NCBI GenBank assembly: GCA_900770865.1
Contig: CAAGLU010000361.1
Location: 1-5,321, forward strand
Length of the DNA stretch: 5,321 bases
DNA from: an uncultured Atopobiaceae bacterium
Lineage (GTDB): Bacteria > Actinomycetota > Coriobacteriia > Coriobacteriales > Atopobiaceae
Direction of reading: 5' to 3'
Numbering within the stretch: position 1 is the first letter of the stretch; each line of letters opens with the position of its first letter. Positions 1 through 5,321 of the stretch are shown here, piece after piece. A model generated the notes under the pieces. That model did not search any database. It worked only from the letters and a program-made list of their open reading frames with translations, and was not told the DNA's origin. Made by a program: the position numbers and the translations under genes.

Positions 1-800
1 AGCTGCACGAGCGCCACCAGACCTCGCCCGTCGTGAGCGCCGCGCTGGGGCGCCTCCTGATGGCGGGCATGATGATGGGCGCCATGTCCAAGAACGACGA
101 CGAGCTCATCACCATCGTGGTTCGCGGCGAGGGTCCCGTGGGCGGTCTCACCGTGACCGCCAACAACCACGGCCAGGCCAAGGGCTTCGCCAACCATCCC
201 CACGTGTGGCTGCCGCTCAACAGTGCAGGCAAGCTCAGCGTGGGCGAGGCCGTGGCTGGGGAGAACCACGTGGGAACGCTCTCGGTGGTCCACGACCTGC
301 CGGGCATGGAGCCGTATTCCAGCGAGGTCCCACTTGTCTCCGGCGAGATAGGGGACGACCTCACGTACTACTTTGCCGCAAGCGACCAGGTGCCAACCTC
401 GCTGGGCGTGGGCGTGCTGGTGGACACCGACCAGAGCATTCGTCAGGCGGGCGGGTTTATCGTGCAACTGATGCCGGGCTGCGAGGATGCGGTGGTGGAC
501 CGTCTGGAGAAGAACCTCGCCGGCACGCGTTCCGTCACGGATCTGCTCGAGGAGGGCATGAAGCCCACAGACGTCCTTCGCCACGTGCTGGACGGACTCT
601 CGTACCAGGAGCTGGATGTCATGCCGGCGGAGTTCCACTGCGGCTGCAACCGCGAGCGCGCCACCCGCGTGGTGTTGGCGCTTGGCCGCGCGGAGCTGGA
701 GGACATGATCTCCAAGGACGAGCCCGCGGACGTGTACTGTCACTTCTGCGGCGAGCACTACCACTTCGAGCCGAACGAGCTGCGCGATCTGCTGGGGTGA
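1..800 (+). CDS. hslO: Hsp33 redox-regulated molecular chaperone, 5' end missing
   Basis: Cytoplasmic holdase chaperone of the Hsp33 family. In this family, oxidation of a zinc-bound cysteine cluster unfolds the C-terminal switch and activates binding of unfolding proteins during oxidative stress. The reading frame is open from base 3 and runs off the left edge. 265 residues are visible, so about 25-30 N-terminal residues are missing, judged from the usual length near 290. The GTG at base 33 is an internal Val codon, not the start. The segment SAALGRLLMAGMMMGAMSK (from base 36) is the conserved early helix, followed by the substrate-binding core. The C-terminus has the diagnostic CxC (Cys codons at 639 and 645) and CxxC (738 and 747) pairs, separated by 30 residues, within the family range. 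All four zinc ligands are present, so the redox switch should work. The gene ends 5 bases before a tandem repeat array; no clear terminator follows it. Confidence 0.96.
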   Translation, partial: LHERHQTSPVVSAALGRLLMAGMMMGAMSKNDDELITIVVRGEGPVGGLTVTANNHGQAKGFANHPHVWLPLNSAGKLSVGEAVAGENHVGTLSVVHDLPGMEPYSSEVPLVSGEIGDDLTYYFAASDQVPTSLGVGVLVDTDQSIRQAGGFIVQLMPGCEDAVVDRLEKNLAGTRSVTDLLEEGMKPTDVLRHVLDGLSYQELDVMPAEFHCGCNRERATRVVLALGRAELEDMISKDEPADVYCHFCGEHYHFEPNELRDLLG

Positions 801-805
801 GATTA

Positions 806-897
806 ACCTTGCAATTGCAGAAAGAACTACCTTGCAATTGCAGACTTATCTACCTTACAATTTACGAAATTCCTACCTTGCAAAGTTGTCGCTGACT
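806..897 (+). repeat. Four tandem 23-bp repeats upstream of the ATPase gene
   Basis: Four units begin at 806, 829, 852 and 875, each exactly 23 bases after the last. Each opens with ACCTTGCAA or ACCTTACAA and ends in CT. Units 1 and 2 are identical over their first 16 bases and contain the perfect 10-bp palindrome TGCAATTGCA (810-819 and 833-842). Unit 3 (ACCTTACAATTTA) and unit 4 (ACCTTGCAAAGTTG) are degenerate copies. The array lies wholly between the hslO stop and the ATPase start and overlaps a predicted promoter. The 23-bp period is about two helical turns, so proteins bound to successive units would lie on nearly the same face of the DNA. An operator array is the best reading. Replication iterons are less likely, because no replication gene or AT-rich unwinding region is present. 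Confidence 0.85.
832..861 (+). promoter_or_regulatory. Predicted sigma-70-type promoter of the ATPase gene, built from repeat units 2 and 3
   Basis: A -35-like TTGCAA (832-837) lies in repeat unit 2. After an 18-base spacer, a -10-like TACAAT (856-861, one mismatch to TATAAT) lies in unit 3. Transcription would start near 867-869, about 50 bases before the ATPase ATG. The promoter elements are part of the repeats, so any protein binding the repeats would compete with RNA polymerase. This is predicted from consensus matches only. Confidence 0.5.
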
Positions 898-916
898 CGT
901 CGAAACGAGAGCTTGA

Positions 917-2077
917 ATGATTCCCAGAAGCATGGCGCCCCGCCTTCATCGGATGTCAACTTGGTTTCCCGTTGTCTCGGTCACGGGTCCTCGCCAGAGT
1001 GGCAAGTCCACGCTGGTGCGAGAGGTTTTCTCTGATTACGCTTATGTCAATCTGGAGAACCCACAGACCCGAGAACAGGCCCTCAACGATCCTGTCGGCT
1101 TCATTAGAAATCGACCAAACCGTCTTGTCATCGATGAGGCTCAGCTTGCACCGGAGCTGTTCTCGATGATCCAGGTTGCTTCTGATGAGAGCAACGAGCC
1201 TGGACAGTATGTGCTATCTGGGTCGCAGAACTTTTTGCTTCTTGAGCGGATAACTCAGTCGTTGGCCGGGCGAGTTGGGTTGCTTCGACTTCTGCCACTG
1301 TCATATGCAGAGGCTGCATCTGCAAAAGACGGTCTCTCACCCGACTCCTTCATGCTGTGCGGGGGCTATCCTCGACTCTATGACGTTGACATTCCGCTCG
1401 ATGCGTACTTCTCGGGATACTTGCGAACGTATGTCGAGCGTGATGTGCGGGATTACCTTGGCGTGAGAGACCTTTCCTCCTACAGGACCCTGCTTGAGCT
1501 TTGTGCCCAATGTGCGGGAAGTCTGCTCAATGTATCGCGCCTTGCAAGTGACGCCGGCGTCTCGCGGGAGTCAGTGAGCTCCTGGCTCTCGATGCTGGAG
1601 TCAAGCTACATTGTCTTCAGGCTGAGACCGTACCACGCTAATCTGCGCAAGCGCCTTACTAAGTCACCCAAGCTCTACTTCTATGACACCGGCCTGCTGT
1701 GCTACCTGCTGCGCATCAGGACCCTTGATCAATTGCTGACAAGTCCGTATCTAGGCATGGTGTTCGAAAACTTCGTGATTGAGGAAAGAATGAAGACCCA
1801 CCTGAATGCGGGGAGGGAGCCGGATCTTTACTTCTATCGCGACAACAATAAGGTCGAAGTCGATTTGGTTGACCTTACAGAACCCGATTGCGGGCTAATC
1901 GCAGAGATAAAGTCGTCCCAGACATATCGGAGTGGGTTTGCTCGACACCTTCGCGTCGTTGGAGACGAGATTGGCATACCGGCCGAGCGGAGCTTTGTGG
2001 TTGAACGCGCTGAGGGAGACTTTCAGGCGGATGGGGCACAGGTGAGAAATATCACGACCTGGCTTGCGATGGGGTAG
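917..2077 (+). CDS. DUF4143-type AAA ATPase (AAA_14 plus C-terminal DUF4143 domain)
   Basis: 386-aa ATP-binding protein of a widespread but poorly understood family with no established cellular role. The N-terminal AAA domain has Walker A GPRQSGKS (residues 24-31), Walker B LVIDE (70-74), a sensor-like LSGSQ (100-104) and a probable arginine finger, R119 in AGR. Family motifs GGYPRL (149-154) and YVERDVRDYLG (172-182) follow. Residues about 203-239 look like a winged helix-turn-helix. The C-terminal part has KLYFYDTGLL, then E314 and D316 followed by E330-I-K332, a spacing like the PD-(D/E)xK nuclease fold. All key residues are intact. The ATG at 917 is chosen because the family typically begins MIPR; a weak Shine-Dalgarno GAGAG (907-911) lies 5 bases upstream. 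The gene follows the 23-bp repeat array and is convergent with the nitroreductase gene. Its base composition is visibly lower in GC than hslO and ohyA, suggesting horizontal acquisition. Confidence 0.93.
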   Translation: MIPRSMAPRLHRMSTWFPVVSVTGPRQSGKSTLVREVFSDYAYVNLENPQTREQALNDPVGFIRNRPNRLVIDEAQLAPELFSMIQVASDESNEPGQYVLSGSQNFLLLERITQSLAGRVGLLRLLPLSYAEAASAKDGLSPDSFMLCGGYPRLYDVDIPLDAYFSGYLRTYVERDVRDYLGVRDLSSYRTLLELCAQCAGSLLNVSRLASDAGVSRESVSSWLSMLESSYIVFRLRPYHANLRKRLTKSPKLYFYDTGLLCYLLRIRTLDQLLTSPYLGMVFENFVIEERMKTHLNAGREPDLYFYRDNNKVEVDLVDLTEPDCGLIAEIKSSQTYRSGFARHLRVVGDEIGIPAERSFVVERAEGDFQADGAQVRNITTWLAMG

Positions 2078-2175
2078 GGGGCGAGCATCGGTTCACGATG
2101 TGAGGAAAACGCGCGCTGCGATAACGTCCTTCAGACGAACTCCCAATGGCTTGGGCTACTTCTCTCGCTCGTGGA

Positions 2176-2272
2176 AAACCTCACACGTGGTTTCTCTCTT
2201 TGCTACACGAAGCGATAAAACTCAAGATGAGAGTGCCTTAAAATCAAAGAAGAAACAACACGTGTGAGGTTT
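2176..2272. repeat. 97-bp inverted-repeat element between convergent genes
   Basis: Perfect 14-bp arms, AAACCTCACACGTG (2176-2189) and its complement CACGTGTGAGGTTT (2259-2272), continue inward as an imperfect stem. TTTCTCTCTTTG (2191-2202) is matched by CAAAGAAGAAA (2245-2255) with small bulges, giving about 25 paired bases per side around a loop of roughly 42 bases. The loop holds a small ACTC/GAGT hairpin (2220-2234). The element lies between the ends of the convergent ATPase and nitroreductase genes. On the minus strand the final arm is followed by TTTT, so it may act as a terminator for the nitroreductase gene, though the loop is long for that. A small non-autonomous mobile element (MITE-like) is the alternative; no convincing target duplication is visible. 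The rest of this 224-bp gap holds only two weak hairpins (2086-2100 and 2142-2155). Confidence 0.7.
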
Positions 2273-2301
2273 GACGTCCGAATGGGTTGTGGCTTGTCCC
2301 T

Positions 2302-2814
2302 CTACAGCCGCGTGACGGTCTCGTCTAGGTCCTTGCGCGAGAAGTGATTGGGGAGCGGGCCCACTCCCTCAGCAGCATAGCCCAGGCCCATCGCGCAGAG
2401 AACAACCTCGCCTGCCGGCAGGTCGAAGACCCGCGCGGCCCCCTCGGGGTCAAGCCGGTTCACCCAGCAGGAGTCGACGCCCTCGTTGGTCGCCGCAAGG
2501 ATCATGTGGGTGGCCACGATACTTGCGTCCTCAATGCCCGAGTCGCGCTTACCACCGGGGTAGGAATAGACGTTCTCGCTGTTAAACGCGACGAGAAGAA
2601 CGGTTGGTGCTCCATAGCGGCAGGGCGTGAGGCTGTCGAACTTCTCGAGCGCCTGTGCGGACTGCAGCACGTAGACGTGCTGTTCCTGCAGATTCTTGGC
2701 GGTTGGTGCCACACGCCCGGCTTCGAGGATCGCGGTGAGCTTGTCCTCCTCGACGGCGCGGTCGCTGTACTTCTTGCAGGAGTAGCGGTTCTTGATGACG
2801 TCGGTGAACTCCAT
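2302..2814 (-). CDS. Nitroreductase-family FMN oxidoreductase
   Basis: 170-aa protein of the nitroreductase fold. Family members bind FMN, usually as homodimers, and use NAD(P)H to reduce nitroaromatics, quinones or similar acceptors in the cytoplasm; the substrate here cannot be told from sequence. The N-terminal NRYSCKKYSDRAV (residues 9-21) matches the RRSxRxF-like phosphate-binding segment (R10, S12, K14). APTAKNLQ (36-43) matches the PSxxNxQ flavin motif. The C-terminal GLGYAAEG (143-150) followed by P, H157 and RK (160-161) is typical of the short subfamily. Length is normal and the gene is intact. The start is supported by AGGAGA (plus-strand 2822-2827) 8 bases upstream of the ATG. The gene is divergent from ohyA and convergent with the ATPase gene. 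A -10-like TACACT lies at 2864-2859 on the minus strand, but no matching -35 was found. Confidence 0.92.
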   Translation of the reverse strand: MEFTDVIKNRYSCKKYSDRAVEEDKLTAILEAGRVAPTAKNLQEQHVYVLQSAQALEKFDSLTPCRYGAPTVLLVAFNSENVYSYPGGKRDSGIEDASIVATHMILAATNEGVDSCWVNRLDPEGAARVFDLPAGEVVLCAMGLGYAAEGVGPLPNHFSRKDLDETVTRL

Positions 2815-3107
2815 GGGGCGTTCTCCTATGGTTGGCTGGGCTTGCGTACGACAGGACCAGTGTAGCCGTTGGCGTGGGTGTCGCGTGGGTCACCACTCCG
2901 CGGCTTGCTTGGATCCTAGGCAGCAAAGCCTCCGTACGTACGTAGACTTTGGGTACACGGACGTGCCATCCACGACACTTGTGCGCACTCATACAACCGT
3001 TCACGGAATAGACCTGATGCTGAACGTCGTAATCTCAACGCGGTCGGGTATACGCCCGTTGGATTTGAATCGGGTTCGAAAAAGCAACGGCGTCAACGGA
3101 GCCTTGC

Positions 3108-3141
3108 CCACGCAAAGCCCGTCCCGTCCACGCAAAGCCCG
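3108..3141 (+). repeat. 14-bp direct repeat in the ohyA leader, 20-bp period
   Basis: CCACGCAAAGCCCG occurs at 3108-3121 and again, identically, at 3128-3141, separated by 6 bases (TCCCGT). The copies lie 40-75 bases before the ohyA start codon. The 20-base period, close to two helical turns, would suit a paired regulator site. A local slippage duplication is equally possible. Confidence 0.6.
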
Positions 3142-3166
3142 CCCGATTCGCAGGCCGACCGGGAAG

Positions 3167-3173
3167 AGAAAGG
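3167..3173 (+). promoter_or_regulatory. ohyA: Ribosome binding site that fixes the ohyA start
   Basis: AGAAAGG lies 8 bases before the ATG at 3182. It selects this ATG over in-frame upstream candidates at 2792 and 3017, which would add non-homologous N-terminal sequence. Confidence 0.7.
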
Positions 3174-3181
3174 TTCAGCTG

Positions 3182-4981
3182 ATGGATTACCACATCAAGT
3201 CGAAGGACCCCCGTCTGAAGTTCTACAGTGGCGACTGCGACGCGCTCATCCACACGCGCAAGCCCAAGGGTATCGAGGACAAGAGCGCCTACCTCATCGG
3301 CACCGGCATCGGCGCCCTGGCCGCCGGCTGCTTCCTCGTGCGCGACGCCCACATGGATGGGTCGAAGATCACCTTCCTCGAGAAGCTCGACATCCCCGGT
3401 GGCTGTCTCGACGGCAAGGTCATCGAGAACGTGGGCTATGTGGCCCGCGGCGGTCGCGAGATGGGCCACCACTTCGAGGTGCTCTGGGACCTCTTCAGCT
3501 CGCTGCCCTCCGTGGAGGACCCCGAGGTCTCGGTCCTCGACCACCTCTACTACATCAACAAGGACGACCCCAACTTCTCCAACTGCCGCATCACCACAAA
3601 CCGCGGCCAGCGCTATGACAATGGCAAGTTCAACCTCGGCCAGAAGAACGCAATGGAACTCGCGAACTTCCTCATGATGAGCGACGAGTCCCTGCAGGGT
3701 AAGTCCATCGAGGAGATCTTCTCCGACGAGCTTCTGCACTCTGACTTCTGGTGCTACTGGCGCACGATGTTCGCCTTCGAGAACTGGCACTCCGCGCTCG
3801 AGATGAAGCTCTACATGAACCGCTTCATCCACCACGTGGGTGGTCTCGCGGACCTCTCGGCGCTGCAGTTCTGCCGCCGCGACCAGTTCACGGACTTCGT
3901 TACGCCCATGATCAACTACCTCAAGGCCCATAACGTGAACTTCCGCTATGGCGTCACGGTCACCAACGTGGAGTTCGACATCACGCCGGTCTCGAAGGTC
4001 GCGCGCAAGATTGTTGCCCACGACAAGGACGGCAACGACATCTCCATCGACCTCACCCCCAATGACCTCTGCTTCATCACCAACGGCTCCATGACGGAAA
4101 GCTCGACCTACGGCTCGACCGACAAGCCCGCTCCCTGGGACCCCAAGCTGGGCGGCTGCTGGGAGATGTGGAAGAACATCGCCGCGCAGTCTGACGAGTT
4201 TGGCCACCCCGACGTCTTCTGCGGTCACCCCGACGAGTCCAACTGGGAGTCCTGCACCATCACGGCGTCGGACCCCCGCATCGTGAAGCTCGTGGAGAGA
4301 ATCACCAAGCGCTCGCCCTACGGCGGCAAGATCTGCACGGGCGGTATCGTCTCGGCCAAGGACTCCAACTGGCTCATGTCCTGGACCATCAACCGCCAGG
4401 AGCAGTACTACGGTCAGCCCGAGAAGGACTTCGAGGTCTGGGTCTACGGCCTCTTCACCGACGTGCCGGGCAACTATGTGAAGAAGCCCCTCAAGGACTG
4501 CACCGGCCGCGAGATTACGCAGGAGTGGCTCTATCACATTGGTGCCCCGCTCGACCAGATCGACGAGCTGGCGGACACCTGCCACGCCGTGCCGGTCATG
4601 ATGCCCTTCATCACCTCGATGTTCCTGCGCCGCTCCTTTGGTGACCGCCCCTACGTGGTGCCCAAGGGCGCCCAGAACTTCGCCTTCCTGGGGCAGTTCG
4701 CCGAGACGCTCGACGAGCCTGGTCGCGACACGGTCTTCACCATCGAGTACTCCGGCCGCACGGCCATGGAGGCGGTCTATGTCCTCACGGGCGTCGAGCG
4801 CGCCGTCCCGGAGGTCTTTGCCAGCCGCTACGACATCCGCTACCTGCTCAACGGTGCGACCGAGCTCCTCGACAAAGAGAAGCCCGAGATCAAGATCCCA
4901 GCACTCGTGAGGCGCCAGATCGAGAAGAAGATCAAGGGTACCGACATCGAGCTGCTGCTCAAGGAGTACAACATCATTTAA
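3182..4981 (+). CDS. ohyA: Oleate hydratase (myosin-cross-reactive antigen family)
   Basis: 599-aa FAD-dependent fatty acid hydratase. The family adds water to the cis-9 double bond of oleate, linoleate and similar acids to give 10-hydroxy fatty acids, detoxifying host or dietary fatty acids at the inner membrane face. The N-terminal dinucleotide fold has GTGIGALAAG (residues 40-49), acidic E67 and PGG (72-74). The RGGREM signature (89-94) carries E93, which aligns with catalytic E122 of the Elizabethkingia enzyme. Y211 and Q235 keep the spacing of its Y241 and Q265. TNGSMTESS (300-308) and SWTINRQ (400-406) are conserved. In the carboxylate-binding segment T402 and N404 are present, but the position I recall as His442 is Q408. 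The C-terminus is basic and helix-like (VRRQIEKKIKG), fitting peripheral membrane contact. Length matches the family norm. The start at 3182 is set by the ribosome site and by the family's usual N-terminus. The gene is monocistronic, with a terminator 20 bases after the stop. Confidence 0.96.
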   Translation: MDYHIKSKDPRLKFYSGDCDALIHTRKPKGIEDKSAYLIGTGIGALAAGCFLVRDAHMDGSKITFLEKLDIPGGCLDGKVIENVGYVARGGREMGHHFEVLWDLFSSLPSVEDPEVSVLDHLYYINKDDPNFSNCRITTNRGQRYDNGKFNLGQKNAMELANFLMMSDESLQGKSIEEIFSDELLHSDFWCYWRTMFAFENWHSALEMKLYMNRFIHHVGGLADLSALQFCRRDQFTDFVTPMINYLKAHNVNFRYGVTVTNVEFDITPVSKVARKIVAHDKDGNDISIDLTPNDLCFITNGSMTESSTYGSTDKPAPWDPKLGGCWEMWKNIAAQSDEFGHPDVFCGHPDESNWESCTITASDPRIVKLVERITKRSPYGGKICTGGIVSAKDSNWLMSWTINRQEQYYGQPEKDFEVWVYGLFTDVPGNYVKKPLKDCTGREITQEWLYHIGAPLDQIDELADTCHAVPVMMPFITSMFLRRSFGDRPYVVPKGAQNFAFLGQFAETLDEPGRDTVFTIEYSGRTAMEAVYVLTGVERAVPEVFASRYDIRYLLNGATELLDKEKPEIKIPALVRRQIEKKIKGTDIELLLKEYNII

Positions 4982-5001
4982 TCCCGCAGGAAACGTTGAC
5001 T

Positions 5002-5040
5002 GGCCGGGCCTGCGCCCGAGGGTGACGCAGGCCCGGCCTT
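5002..5040 (+). terminator. Intrinsic terminator after ohyA
   Basis: A perfect 13-bp GC-rich stem, GGCCGGGCCTGCG (5002-5014) with CGCAGGCCCGGCC (5026-5038), encloses an 11-base loop and is followed by TTCTCGGTT. It begins 20 bases after the ohyA stop. The U-tract is weak, as is common in high-GC genomes, but the stem is very stable. Confidence 0.85.
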
Positions 5041-5089
5041 CTCGGTTGCCTTGGTTACGAGGGCGCGCGACGCCCGGAGAGTAGTGTGC

Positions 5090-5321
5090 ATGGAACGCCT
5101 TTCAGAGATGGAGCGGAGTCGCAGGGCAGGCGCACGTGGGGCCGGCGACCCGCCCTCAGAGCTGGGGAAGCGCTACGCGGCCTTTGTTGTGGACGCACGG
5201 CAAAAGGCGGACGCGCGGCTCGAGCGGCTTGCGGCACGCGAGCGCTACGAGCGCTACCTGCTGGCCCGGGCGCGCGAGGAGAGCCGAGAGACCTCCCTTC
5301 TCCACGAGCGCCACTCTACCC
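5090..5321 (+). CDS. Unrecognised charged, Arg/Glu-rich protein, 3' end missing
   Basis: An open frame of 77 complete codons starts at ATG 5090 and runs off the right edge. GGAG (5076-5079) lies 10 bases upstream; a GTG at 5084 is in frame but too close to that site. The visible part begins MERLSEMERSRRAGARG, then has ELGKRYAAFVVDARQKADARLERLAARERYERYLLARAREE, abundant in Arg, Glu, Ala and Leu and probably long alpha-helix or coiled coil. No signal peptide, membrane segment or catalytic motif is seen. It follows the ohyA terminator, so it should have its own promoter, none of which is clear in 5041-5089. I do not recognise the family. In high-GC DNA a spurious open frame is possible, but the ribosome site and lack of stops favour a real gene. 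Confidence 0.5.
   Translation, partial: MERLSEMERSRRAGARGAGDPPSELGKRYAAFVVDARQKADARLERLAARERYERYLLARAREESRETSLLHERHST

Larger units (their letters stand above)
2815..3181. other. 367-bp divergent intergenic region between the nitroreductase gene and ohyA
   Basis: This region should hold both promoters and is noncoding in my reading. The ohyA frame stays open through it, but the translated sequence resembles no part of the oleate hydratase family. Visible items: the nitroreductase ribosome site; a CGTA x3 run (2933-2944) that includes the palindrome TACGTACGTA; and a potential leader stem, CCGTTG (3056-3061) with CAACGG (3085-3090), enclosing a TTGAA/TTCGAA pairing. CAACGG recurs at 3094-3099, and a 14-bp direct repeat lies at 3108-3141. 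A TATACG (3049-3054) is the best -10-like hexamer for ohyA, but it has no good -35. No tRNA or small gene is supported. Confidence 0.6.

Noticed and set aside
206..895. 229-codon plus-strand frame overlapping hslO
   Set aside because: Arg/Gly-rich shadow of hslO in another frame; hslO is unmistakable by its zinc cysteines.
806..897. CRISPR array or replication origin iterons
   Set aside because: Units repeat with no constant-length unique spacers of CRISPR size, no cas genes are present, and there is no replication initiator or AT-rich unwinding region. The overlap with a promoter fits operators better.
832..1035. 67-codon frame starting at a TTG in the 23-bp repeats
   Set aside because: It overlaps the conserved N-terminus and Walker A of the ATPase, starts inside the promoter and has no ribosome site.
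2173..2275. Target-site duplication flanking the 97-bp inverted repeat
   Set aside because: Only a 2-base GA is shared at the outer edges (2174-2175 and 2273-2274), which is expected by chance.
3061..3100. tRNA-like GGGTTCGAA in the ohyA leader
   Set aside because: The bases flanking the T-loop-like motif do not pair as a T stem, and no acceptor, D or anticodon arms can be placed around it.
3035..4585. 516-codon open frame on the minus strand, opposite ohyA
   Set aside because: It is the antisense shadow of a clear oleate hydratase gene. Long antisense frames are common in high-GC DNA, and its Val/Leu/Glu/Asp-rich sequence resembles no family.
5301..5321. Right-edge CACGAGCGCCAC matches the left edge of the window, both reading LHERH
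   Set aside because: The match is only 12 bases, the flanks differ, and high-GC codons for the same residues explain it. It is not evidence of a duplication or a circular molecule.

Overview
The window is high-GC bacterial DNA from a chromosome. Codon use is rich in G and C at third positions. The gene content (a redox-regulated Hsp33, a small nitroreductase, and a full-length oleate hydratase of the kind common in gut and oral anaerobes) suggests a host-associated actinobacterium of the Coriobacteriia, such as an Olsenella/Atopobium relative. This placement is inference from gene content and composition; no rRNA or other phylogenetic marker is present.

Layout, left to right: (1) the 3' part of hslO (Hsp33), cut by the left edge, with its complete Cys4 zinc redox switch; (2) four tandem 23-bp repeats just after the hslO stop, overlapping a good promoter; (3) a complete DUF4143-type AAA ATPase (386 aa) with Walker motifs, a winged-helix segment and a nuclease-like C-terminus, in DNA that looks less GC-rich than its neighbours; (4) a convergent gap holding a 97-bp inverted-repeat element; (5) a 170-aa FMN nitroreductase-family gene on the minus strand; (6) a 367-bp divergent intergenic region with short repeats; (7) a 599-aa oleate hydratase (ohyA) followed by a strong GC-rich hairpin terminator; (8) the start of an unrecognised, charged, Arg/Glu-rich protein cut by the right edge.

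hslO, the nitroreductase and ohyA have plausible stress or redox roles: oxidative-stress chaperone, flavin reductase, and detoxification of unsaturated fatty acids. Nothing in the sequence ties them into one operon; each appears to have its own transcription unit. The ATPase with its upstream repeats and downstream inverted repeat looks like an independent accessory module placed between hslO and the nitroreductase gene. The most interesting signal is the exact 23-bp phasing of the repeats over the ATPase promoter, which suggests a cooperative operator and possibly autoregulation by the ATPase's own winged-helix domain.
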